Shown here piece after piece: positions 8,008 to 14,051 of a DNA stretch of 46,582 bases (its first letter is position 1; each line of letters starts with the position of its first letter). The notes below the pieces were generated by a model. That model saw only the letters and a program-made list of their open reading frames with translations, did not search any database and was not told where the DNA came from. Made by a program: the position numbers and the translations under genes. Origin of the DNA: GCA-003244245 sp049673305 (GTDB lineage: Bacteria; Actinomycetota; Actinomycetes; Mycobacteriales; Pseudonocardiaceae); assembly GCA_049673305.1 (NCBI GenBank), contig JBATXM010000179.1, forward strand, positions 1-46,582. The letters are read 5' to 3'.

Positions 8008-11000
8008 CGCCGGGATTGACAACGAGATTGACGACGGGATTGACGGGAGGGATGGCTAGCCGCATCGGGCCTGAAGAGCTTGCCGAGGAACTCGGTATCT
8101 CCACCCCCACCGTCGAGCAGGCCGATGTCATCGCCGCTGACCCAGACGGGCCCACCCTCGTGGTCGCCGGTGCCGGATCGGGGAAGACCGAAACGATGGC
8201 GGCCCGAGTGGTGTGGCTGGTCGCCAACGGGTACGTCACCCCCGAGGGCGTGCTCGGCCTGACGTTTACCCGCAAGGCAGCCCAACAGCTCGCCGAGCGG
8301 GTCCGGGCGCGGTTGCGCCGACTTGCCGGTTCGGAGGTGCTGGACCGGCTTGACCCCACTGGGCAGCGCAGGGCCGCAGTGCTGGCCAGTGAGGCCACCG
8401 TGCTCACGTACCACGCTTACGCTGGACGGTTGGTTGCCGAGCACGCGCTGCGGTTACCGACCGATCCGAAGGCCCGGCTGCTCACGGAGACCGGCGCGTG
8501 GCAGCTTGCGCACCGGGTCACCGCCAGCTGGGAACCGGATCTTGACCTGGAGGGGAAGGTGCCTCACACGGTGACCGGCTGGGTGCTGGGGTTGGCCGGG
8601 CAGCTTGCCGAGCACCTCTGCGAGCCGGCGCAGCTGCGGGAATGCACCGAAGCGTTGATCACTGCGCTCTGCGCGGCTTCCCCCAGCCCACGCCAGCGGG
8701 GCCCGCTGCGCGCCGATCTCAAGCCGATGGTGGAAGGCCAGCGGTCCCGGCTGGCGATACTGCCGCTGGTGGAGCGCTATACCGAGCTCAAGCGGCGCGA
8801 GGCCGTGCTTGACTTCGGTGACCAGATGGGTATCGCGGCCAAGCTGGCGCGGGATCATCCGGAGGTCGGCGCGGCCGAACGGGCCCGCTTCGGGGCCGTC
8901 TTGCTTGACGAGTACCAGGACACCGGGCATGCCCAACGAGTGCTGTTGCGGTCGTTGTTCGGTGGCGCCGTGCCAGCTGTCAATCGACTGGCCGGGGTTA
9001 CCGCGGTCGGCGACCCTTGCCAGTCGATTTACGGCTGGCGTGGCGCTTGTGCGGCCAACCTGCCTCGGTTCACCAGCGACTTCCCTGGCGTGGACGGGAC
9101 TCCGGCGGTGACTCGCGGGTTGTGCACCAGCTTCCGCAACCCTCCGGAGGTGCTCGCGGTGGCGAACGCGGTATCCGGGGAGCTTCGCGGTGGGCCGGTG
9201 CGGGTCGGCGAGCTGCGCTGCCGGGACGGTGCCGAGCCTGGCGAGGTCCGCGCCGCGCTGCTGGCTGACGTCCGCGCCGAGGTGAACTGGGTTGCCGCCG
9301 CCATTGCCGACCGCTGGCACTCGGCGGTGGCTTGCCGGCCAGCCCAGCCTGCCGCCCAACCGGCCGCCCCGCTGACCGCTGCGGTGCTGGTGCGTCGCCG
9401 GGCGGACATGGCGGCGCTGGCCGCCGCGTTGCGAGCCCGCGACGTTCCCGTCGAGGTGGTTGGCTTGGGTGGGTTGCTGGCCGCACCAGAGGTCCGAGAC
9501 CTGGTCAGCGTGCTGCGGTTGCTCGTCGACCCGCTGGCTGGCACCGCTGCGGCCCGGTTGCTGACTGGCGCGCGGTGGCGGATCGGCGCGACCGACCTGG
9601 CCGCGTTGTGGGAGCGGGCCCGGGAGCAGGCGCTGGCCGCCCTGCCTGGACAGCTGCCCGGAGAACCCGCCGAGGCGGCGGGGCTGGTCGAGGCGCTGGA
9701 TTCGCCCGGTGATCCGGCCCGATACTCCGAGTTGGGTTACCAACGGCTGTGTACGCTGGCTGCTGAGTTGCGGGCGCTGCGGTGCCGGGTCACCGCGCCA
9801 CTGACCGACCTGGTGGCCGATGCCGAACGGACCCTGCTGCTGGACACCGAGTCGCTGGCTCGTCCCGGCCCCGTCGGACGGACCCATCTGGACGCCTTCG
9901 CCGACGTGGTCGCGGACTTCGCCGCCGCCAGCCCGCTGGCTGGGCTGCCCGCGCTGCTGGACTACCTGGCCACCGCCGAGGAGGTCGAGGATGGCCTTGC
10001 GCTGGGCGAGGTCGAGGTCGCCCACGACCGGGTACAGATCCTGACCGTGCACGCTGCCAAAGGCCTGGAATGGCAGCTGGTAGCCGTTCCGCACCTGGTG
10101 AACGGGGTGTTCCCGGCGGCCAAGAAGAGCTCGTCGTGGTTGCGGACGGTTACCGAGCTGCCGGTATCGTTGCGCGGCGACCGCGCCGATTTGCCCGAGC
10201 TCACGTTGCCCGCCGGCGCTGATCAGAAGGAGCTCGCCGAGGCACTGGCGGTGCACGAGGCGGCCTGTGATATTCGCAGGTTGGCGGAGGAACGTCGGCT
10301 GATGTACGTCGCTCTCACTCGCGCGGAGCAGACTCTGCTGGTCAGTGGGCACCACTGGGGCGAGGCCGGCAACACTCCCCGATCGCCTTCGGAGTTCTTG
10401 CTGGAGATTCGCGATGTCGAACACTGTGTGATCGACCACTGGGCCGCGACACCCGGCGAGAGCGAGCGCAACCCGCTGGACACCGCACCGCCGCAGGCGT
10501 CCTGGCCGGCCGATCCGCTCGGTGCTCGACGGGATGCCGTGGTCGAAGGTGCCCAGTTGGTACGCGACGCGCTGGCTCTGGTGAGCACCGATAGCCACTC
10601 ACCAGAGCCCAGTGCTCAAGGTTGGCAGTGCGAGATCGACGTGTTGCTCGCCGAGCGGGATGCCCACCGCGCTGCGCAACGGGTCGTGCTGCCTGCGCAC
10701 TTGTCGGTGAGCCAGCTTATGGAGCTCGCGGAGGATCCATCGGCGCTGGCCGCGCGGCTGCGTAGGCCGCTGCCGTTTCCACCGAACCCGATGGCGCGCC
10801 GCGGCACCGCGTTTCACGCCTGGCTGGAACGCCGGTTCGGCTCCACGCGGTTGATCGATCATGATGAGTTGCCCGGCGCTGCCGATGAGGGAGCCGCTCC
10901 GAACATCGAGCTGGGATTGCTGCAGGCAGCTTTCCTCGCTAGTGAGTGGGCGGCGCGTAGCCCCCATGACGTCGAAGTTCCTTTTGAGACCGTATTCGAC

Positions 11001-11285
11001 GGGGTGGGCGTGCGCGGCCGGATGGATGCGGTGTTCGCCGACGCCGATGGCGGCTGGACAGTGATCGACTGGAAGACCGGGACCGTGCCCGAGGAGGCCA
11101 CGCTGCGCGCGGTGAGCGTACAGCTCGCCGCGTACCGGCTGGCCTGGTCGGCGCTGTCTGGAGCTCCGCTGGACCGTGTGCGGGCGGCATTTCACTATGT
11201 CCGGGACAACCGCACGGTGCGGCCCGCTGACCTACTCGACGCCGATGGATTGCGGGATCTGTTGCGCTCCATCCCCGTCGGCTGA
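8004..11285 (+). CDS. adnA: AdnA subunit of AdnAB helicase-nuclease
   Basis: This is the second motor-nuclease subunit, about 1093 residues. The N-terminus has a Q-motif-like TPTVEQADVI, then Walker A AGAGSGKTE, GLTFTRKAAQQL and the Walker B DEYQDT. Later helicase motifs include LTVHAAKGLEW and LMYVALTRAEQ. The C-terminal nuclease carries GRMDAVF, VIDWKTGT and SVQLAAYRLAW. It forms a heterodimer with AdnB and unwinds and cleaves DNA ends for homologous recombination. ATG 8004 gives the ATGA overlap with adnB. The N-terminal stretch TPGLTTRLTTGLTGG is low complexity, so translation could begin slightly later. Confidence 0.9.
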   Translation: MTPGLTTRLTTGLTGGMASRIGPEELAEELGISTPTVEQADVIAADPDGPTLVVAGAGSGKTETMAARVVWLVANGYVTPEGVLGLTFTRKAAQQLAERVRARLRRLAGSEVLDRLDPTGQRRAAVLASEATVLTYHAYAGRLVAEHALRLPTDPKARLLTETGAWQLAHRVTASWEPDLDLEGKVPHTVTGWVLGLAGQLAEHLCEPAQLRECTEALITALCAASPSPRQRGPLRADLKPMVEGQRSRLAILPLVERYTELKRREAVLDFGDQMGIAAKLARDHPEVGAAERARFGAVLLDEYQDTGHAQRVLLRSLFGGAVPAVNRLAGVTAVGDPCQSIYGWRGACAANLPRFTSDFPGVDGTPAVTRGLCTSFRNPPEVLAVANAVSGELRGGPVRVGELRCRDGAEPGEVRAALLADVRAEVNWVAAAIADRWHSAVACRPAQPAAQPAAPLTAAVLVRRRADMAALAAALRARDVPVEVVGLGGLLAAPEVRDLVSVLRLLVDPLAGTAAARLLTGARWRIGATDLAALWERAREQALAALPGQLPGEPAEAAGLVEALDSPGDPARYSELGYQRLCTLAAELRALRCRVTAPLTDLVADAERTLLLDTESLARPGPVGRTHLDAFADVVADFAAASPLAGLPALLDYLATAEEVEDGLALGEVEVAHDRVQILTVHAAKGLEWQLVAVPHLVNGVFPAAKKSSSWLRTVTELPVSLRGDRADLPELTLPAGADQKELAEALAVHEAACDIRRLAEERRLMYVALTRAEQTLLVSGHHWGEAGNTPRSPSEFLLEIRDVEHCVIDHWAATPGESERNPLDTAPPQASWPADPLGARRDAVVEGAQLVRDALALVSTDSHSPEPSAQGWQCEIDVLLAERDAHRAAQRVVLPAHLSVSQLMELAEDPSALAARLRRPLPFPPNPMARRGTAFHAWLERRFGSTRLIDHDELPGAADEGAAPNIELGLLQAAFLASEWAARSPHDVEVPFETVFDGVGVRGRMDAVFADADGGWTVIDWKTGTVPEEATLRAVSVQLAAYRLAWSALSGAPLDRVRAAFHYVRDNRTVRPADLLDADGLRDLLRSIPVG

Positions 11286-11301
11286 TCGCGAGCTCCGCCG
11301 G

Positions 11302-11360
11302 TGTAGGTACTCGGTGTCCGCACTCTCCGTAGAATGTCACCACTGGCTACGTGTCTCGAA
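11302..11360 (+). promoter_or_regulatory. Promoter-like conserved boxes, cassette 1
   Basis: GTAGGTACTCGGTGTCC, CTCCGTAG and GGCTACGTGTCTCGAAA recur upstream of cassette 3, and the last box also recurs upstream of cassette 2. TAGAAT at 11329 resembles a -10 hexamer, and CTCCGTAGAATGTC also occurs near 32070 ahead of the UPF0182 gene. The conservation suggests shared promoter or activator sites. I cannot assign a sigma factor. Confidence 0.45.
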
Positions 11361-11373
11361 AGCGACTCCGCTG

Positions 11374-11522
11374 CTAGGTAGCCCACCTGGGGACTTACGT
11401 GCGACTACCGATTGCCGCATGACCTCACTTCTCGGCAAAGTATGTAGTACTGAATCGGTAATGCTGCCGATGAGGTGGTTGTTTGCGCCCGGGCCCACCG
11501 GGACTCACCTTTCCTAGGAGGA
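11374..11522 (+). promoter_or_regulatory. Structured 5' leader, copy 1
   Basis: This conserved leader begins CTAGGTAG and contains three hairpins. P1 pairs TTGCC 11412-11416 with GGCAA 11434-11438. P2 pairs ATCGG 11454-11458 with CCGAT 11467-11471 and continues outward through a tandem G-A mismatch into ACT/GGT. P3 pairs CCCGG 11488-11492 with CCGGG 11498-11502. An outer GGTAG/CTACC pairing (11377-11381 with 11404-11408) is also possible. It ends in CACCTTTCCTAGGAGGAT, the ribosome binding site. The equivalent stems covary in copies 2 to 4. Confidence 0.7.
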
Positions 11523-11526
11523 TTTT

Positions 11527-11820
11527 ATGTCTGCTGTACTGAGCTTTGCGGAGATCGACGGGCAGCGCGTGGAGCTGCTGCCGGCACGTACCGTGCTGTC
11601 CCTGTTCAGCGCCGGCGGCGGCTGCGGCTGCACCACCAGCGCCACTGGCACCGCCACCGGCGCCACCGGCACCGGCACCGGCCAGGGCATCACCACTGGC
11701 GCGGGTGGCCCGGGCAAGGGCGAGGCATCGTTCAACGAGATCTGGACCTACATCGAGGACGGCAACGCGACCACCAACGTCATCGGTGGCGCTGGCGGAG
11801 CTGGCGGCGCGGTCAGCTGA
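11527..11820 (+). CDS. Glycine-rich peptide 1 with conserved leader block
   Basis: This 97-residue protein shares with the next three genes an N-terminal block: LSFAEIDGQR, then VELLPARTVLSLFS at about residues 15-28. The remainder differs from its paralogues. It is Gly/Thr-rich with CGCTT followed by TGTATGATGTGTG, contains the family's only two cysteines, and has an acidic segment, FNEIWTYIEDGN. It ends GGAGGAVS, sharing the family's GGA-x-Ser end. There is no Sec signal peptide or membrane segment. By layout it could be a leader-core precursor processed by the M50 protease at 14052 (inference). AGGAGG sits five bases before the ATG. I do not recognise a named family. Confidence 0.8.
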   Translation: MSAVLSFAEIDGQRVELLPARTVLSLFSAGGGCGCTTSATGTATGATGTGTGQGITTGAGGPGKGEASFNEIWTYIEDGNATTNVIGGAGGAGGAVS

Positions 11821-11871
11821 ACCGACAAATTTGGTCCAGCGCTGAAGATCGTTTCTTGGCGCGGGAATTCA

Positions 11872-11903
11872 TGGGAGGGGCGGCCATCCGGCCGCCCCTC
11901 CCA
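11872..11903 (+). terminator. Terminator hairpin after peptide 1
   Basis: A perfect 14-bp stem (11872-11885 with 11890-11903) closes an ATCC loop; the arms read TGGGAGGGGCGGCC and its complement. There is no T-run, which is common in actinobacteria. Similar GGGAGGGG hairpins follow peptides 2 and 3. Confidence 0.75.
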
Positions 11904-11923
11904 GTTCGTTGTGGGGTCGTTGC

Positions 11924-11940
11924 CGGCTACGTATTCGAAA
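11924..11940 (+). promoter_or_regulatory. Conserved box, cassette 2
   Basis: GGCTACGTATTCGAAA matches the boxes at 11345 and 12597. It contains the TTCGAA palindrome and lies about 30 bases upstream of the structured leader, as in the other copies. It is probably part of a promoter or an operator. Confidence 0.4.
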
Positions 11941-11967
11941 GGCAAGCTCACTGTCTCGGGTCCATCG

Positions 11968-12114
11968 CTTAGGTACTGCATCGGAGCGAGTTAGGTGTGA
12001 CCACTGATTGCCCCGTGGCCTTATTGGGAGCAAAGTATGTGGTGCTGAACCGGTAATGCCACCGGTGAAGCGCTTGTCGTCCCGGAATCGCCGGGACCAC
12101 CTTTCCTAGGAGGA
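11968..12114 (+). promoter_or_regulatory. Structured 5' leader, copy 2
   Basis: P1 is TTGC 12008-12011 with GCAA 12030-12033. P2 pairs ACCGG 12049-12053 with CCGGT 12062-12066, then a tandem G-A mismatch (12047-12048 opposite 12067-12068), then GTGCT 12042-12046 with AGCGC 12069-12073. P3 is a perfect GTCCCGG 12079-12085 with CCGGGAC 12091-12097. The P2 and P3 sequences differ from copy 1 but keep pairing. The leader ends in CACCTTTCCTAGGAGGAT. The outer GGTAG/CTACC pairing is weak in this copy. Confidence 0.7.
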
Positions 12115-12118
12115 TTTG

Positions 12119-12391
12119 ATGTCTGTTGAACTGAGCTTTTCTGAGATTGACGGCCAGCACGTGGAGCTGTTGCCGGCCCGTACCGTGATGTCGCTGTTCA
12201 GCGCCGGTAGCGGCGGTGGCCGTGGCGGCAACGGCGGCCAGGGTGGCAACGGCGGCACTGGCCGTGGCGGCCTTGGTCTCAACATCTTGAACATTGACCT
12301 GTTCGGTGACCAGACCAACAGCGCTGGCGACGGAGTCGGCGGCGCGGGCGGTGCTGCGAATGGTGGTAACGGTGGAGCTCTCAAGAGCTGA
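12119..12391 (+). CDS. Glycine-rich peptide 2 with conserved leader block
   Basis: This 90-residue protein has the family N-terminus (LSFSEIDGQH, then VELLPARTVMSLFS) followed by GSGGGRGGNGGQGGNGG. A central hydrophobic-polar segment follows, GLGLNILNIDLFGDQTNSAG, then another glycine-rich run ending GGALKS. The central segment alternates apolar and polar residues and could form a beta strand of the kind seen in self-assembling surface proteins (inference). There is no signal peptide. ATG 12119 was chosen over the adjacent in-frame TTG 12116 by alignment with the other three starts. It has its own leader and terminator, so it is probably monocistronic. Confidence 0.8.
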   Translation: MSVELSFSEIDGQHVELLPARTVMSLFSAGSGGGRGGNGGQGGNGGTGRGGLGLNILNIDLFGDQTNSAGDGVGGAGGAANGGNGGALKS

Positions 12392-12443
12392 GTCGAGCCG
12401 GTACCGCTGGCGATCAGCTTAATCACCCGGCGTGCCGTTGATG

Positions 12444-12476
12444 GGGAGGGGTGGCCAGGCCGTGGCCGCCCCTCCC
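12444..12476 (+). terminator. Terminator hairpin after peptide 2
   Basis: GGGAGGGGTGGCC 12444-12456 pairs with GGCCGCCCCTCCC 12464-12476 with one G-T wobble, and is followed by TTTCTTT. This is a good intrinsic terminator. Confidence 0.8.
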
Positions 12477-12551
12477 TTTCTTTGGCGTTGACGCCAGGAC
12501 TAGTTTTTGACGTTGACGCCAGGCCGGGAGCGCCATCCGGCTACCCGCTTT

Positions 12552-12612
12552 CCGTAGGTACTCGGTGTCCTAAAATCTCCGTAGTCCTTGTTGTCGGGTA
12601 CGTATTCGAAAA
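12552..12612 (+). promoter_or_regulatory. Promoter-like conserved boxes, cassette 3
   Basis: CCGTAGGTACTCGGTGTCC, ATCTCCGTAG and GGGTACGTATTCGAAAA repeat the boxes of cassette 1 in the same order and spacing. This marks a duplicated promoter region rather than chance similarity. A TAAAAT at 12571 could be a -10 element. Confidence 0.45.
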
Positions 12613-12623
12613 CCGGTCCAGTC

Positions 12624-12768
12624 CTAGGTAGTACGCCTGGAAGAGTTAAGGGTAACTACTGATTGCCACGTCCGGTGCTGCTCGGCAGAGTATGAGTTAA
12701 CCGAATCGGCACTGCCACCGATGAGGTGTTCCAGGCCCGGATCACCGGGCTCACCTTTCCCTAGGAGG
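12624..12768 (+). promoter_or_regulatory. Structured 5' leader, copy 3
   Basis: P1 pairs TTGCC 12663-12667 with GGCAG 12684-12688 (one U-G wobble). P2 pairs ATCGG 12705-12709 with CCGAT 12718-12722, then the tandem G-A mismatch, then CC/GG. P3 is a perfect GCCCGG 12735-12740 with CCGGGC 12745-12750. The outer pairing GGTAGT/ACTACT is also possible. The leader ends in CACCTTTCCCTAGGAGGAT just before the ATG. Confidence 0.7.
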
Positions 12769-12772
12769 ATTG

Positions 12773-13048
12773 ATGTCTGACGTACTGAGCTTTGCTGAGA
12801 TCGACGGCCAGCACGTGGAGCTGCTGCCGGCCCGTACCGTCCTGTCGGTGTTCAACACTGGTGGTAGTGGCGGCGGTCGTGGCGGTAACGGCGGCGGGGG
12901 TGGCAAGGGCGGCGTCGGCCGGGGCGGCCTTGGCCTCAACCTCTTGAACATCAACCTGTTCGGCGACCAGACCAACAGCGCTGGCGACGGCGTCGGCGGT
13001 GCCGGTGGCGACAGCCTCGGCGGTACAGGTGGAGCCCTGGGCAGCTGA
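12773..13048 (+). CDS. Glycine-rich peptide 3 with conserved leader block
   Basis: This 91-residue paralogue of peptide 2 has the family N-terminus LSFAEIDGQH then VELLPARTVLSVFN. It continues with SGGGRGGNGGGGGKGG, the central GLGLNLLNINLFGDQTNSAG, and a glycine-rich tail ending GGALGS. Peptides 2 and 3 are the closest pair, suggesting the most recent duplication. The N-terminal block and the central segment are conserved while the glycine tracts vary, which argues for a functional protein. ATG 12773 was preferred over the in-frame TTG 12770 for agreement with the family. It lies downstream of its own leader and upstream of its own hairpin. Confidence 0.8.
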   Translation: MSDVLSFAEIDGQHVELLPARTVLSVFNTGGSGGGRGGNGGGGGKGGVGRGGLGLNLLNINLFGDQTNSAGDGVGGAGGDSLGGTGGALGS

Positions 13049-13100
13049 GTCGAGCTGGCGTAGTCGGGCGATCGTCTGCTCGTGAACGACACCGTTGGTC

Positions 13101-13133
13101 GGGAGGGGTGGCCAGATCGGCGTCACCCCTCCC
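13101..13133 (+). terminator. Terminator hairpin after peptide 3
   Basis: GGGAGGGGTG 13101-13110 pairs with CACCCCTCCC 13124-13133. It has the same arm sequence as the hairpins after peptides 1 and 2, so the terminator was duplicated with the gene. Confidence 0.7.
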
Positions 13134-13222
13134 AGGTGGCCACCAGAGCCACTACTAGGGGAGCTACCAGGGAAAATGAGGCCATACGGGTTCCTGTTGT
13201 CAGCACTTATAACACATCCGGT

Positions 13223-13378
13223 CTAGGTAGTTCACCTGTAAGAGTTAAGTACCACTACTAATTGCCACATCGATCTCACTGTGGGCAAGGTATGTAGCAC
13301 CGCATCGACACTGCCGCCGATGCGGTGCTTGGAATCCCGGGGGCCATCTGGGGGCCCGGGAGCACCTTTCCTAGGAGG
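13223..13378 (+). promoter_or_regulatory. Structured 5' leader, copy 4
   Basis: P1 pairs TTGCC 13262-13266 with GGCAA 13284-13288. P2 is a perfect 12-bp stem, AGCACCGCATCG 13296-13307 with CGATGCGGTGCT 13318-13329; the tandem G-A mismatch of the other copies is replaced by two Watson-Crick pairs. P3 is TCCCGGG 13335-13341 with CCCGGGA 13355-13361 around an enlarged loop. The outer GGTAGT/ACTACT pairing is possible. The TACGTATTCGAAA box of copies 1-3 is absent upstream. Confidence 0.7.
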
Positions 13379-13382
13379 ATCT

Positions 13383-13655
13383 ATGTCTCAGGCACTGAGC
13401 TTGGCCGAGCTCGACGAGCAACGCGTGGAGTTGCTGCCGCCCCGTACCGTGTTGTCGCTGTTCAGCACTGGTAGTGGTGGTGGCCGCGGTGGCAACGGCA
13501 CCTTGGGTGGTGCCGGCGGCGTCGGCAGGGGTGGTATCGGCAGCAACCTCATCAACATCAACTTGTTCGGCGACCAGACCAACCTCGCGGGTACCGGTAC
13601 TGGCGGCGAAGGTGGCGTCGGTGCGGGCGGCGCTGGCGGCGCTGCCTACAGCTGA
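13383..13655 (+). CDS. Glycine-rich peptide 4 with conserved leader block
   Basis: This 90-residue protein is the most diverged of the peptide 2-4 group. Its N-terminus is LSLAELDEQR then VELLPPRTVLSLFS. It continues SGGGRGGNGTLGGAGG, the central GIGSNLININLFGDQTNLAG, and a glycine-rich end GGAAYS. The kept positions (ELLPxRTV, GDQTN, final Ser) point to the functional residues. The ATG is set by the AGGAGGAT site at 13374 and by family alignment; the frame is open about 100 bases further upstream through the leader. It is the last cassette before the protease operon. Confidence 0.8.
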   Translation: MSQALSLAELDEQRVELLPPRTVLSLFSTGSGGGRGGNGTLGGAGGVGRGGIGSNLININLFGDQTNLAGTGTGGEGGVGAGGAGGAAYS

Positions 13656-13747
13656 TCTGGGTTGACGGTCTGGGTTGACGGAGAGGGGTTGACTGAGCTG
13701 GGCTGGTGTTATCGGTAATCAGGTGATTGCGGGCAGGGGCGTTGGTA

Positions 13748-13772
13748 GGGGTGGCTGGGCGACGGCCACCCC
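13748..13772 (+). terminator. Terminator hairpin after peptide 4
   Basis: GGGGTGGC 13748-13755 pairs with GCCACCCC 13765-13772. It is shorter than the hairpins after peptides 1-3 but in the equivalent place. Confidence 0.55.
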
Positions 13773-14051
13773 CCCGCAACGTGGTGTGAGTGTGACATTA
13801 CGCGGTGACAGCGGAGAAACTAGGTAGCGACGAGCTATGCCTGCGGCGTTGAGTATCGGTAGGCTGTGGGTGGCATGAAGAAGAATTAAGCAATGTTACC
13901 CAAAATTCTTTTCGGCGCGGTGGATTTTGATCCGGCCACCACGGATCCTGCCACCACGTTTTGATTCGATCCGGCCGATTCGACCCGGCCAGGTTTCGAT
14001 TCAACGGAGTGGATTTCGAGTCGGGGGGAGGATGTCATCGATACTCAGCGT
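13773..14051. other. Non-coding region before the protease operon
   Basis: No gene is supported here. The stretch is richer in A and T than its surroundings and contains several GAT(C/T)CGGCC and TTCGATTC direct repeats between about 13920 and 14005, which could be regulator sites. GGGGGGAGG at 14022-14030 is the only strong ribosome binding site. It abuts a seven-codon ATG frame (14032-14055) whose TGA overlaps the GTG of the protease gene. Confidence 0.4.

Noticed and set aside
8454..10598. Long open frame on the minus strand inside adnA
   Set aside because: It is an antisense shadow typical of high-GC genes, rich in Gln/Arg/Pro with no domain. The plus strand has all helicase motifs.
11374..13378. 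Leaders as c-di-AMP, c-di-GMP or cobalamin riboswitches
   Set aside because: The conserved cores of those classes, as I remember them, are not visible. A covariance search would settle it.
11527..13655. LPART in the peptides as a sortase LPxTG signal
   Set aside because: The order is L-P-A-R-T-V, so threonine is one residue too late and no glycine follows. The motif is N-terminal with no hydrophobic tail.
11527..13655. Peptides as PE_PGRS proteins
   Set aside because: They have no PE domain and are much shorter. The similarity is limited to glycine richness.
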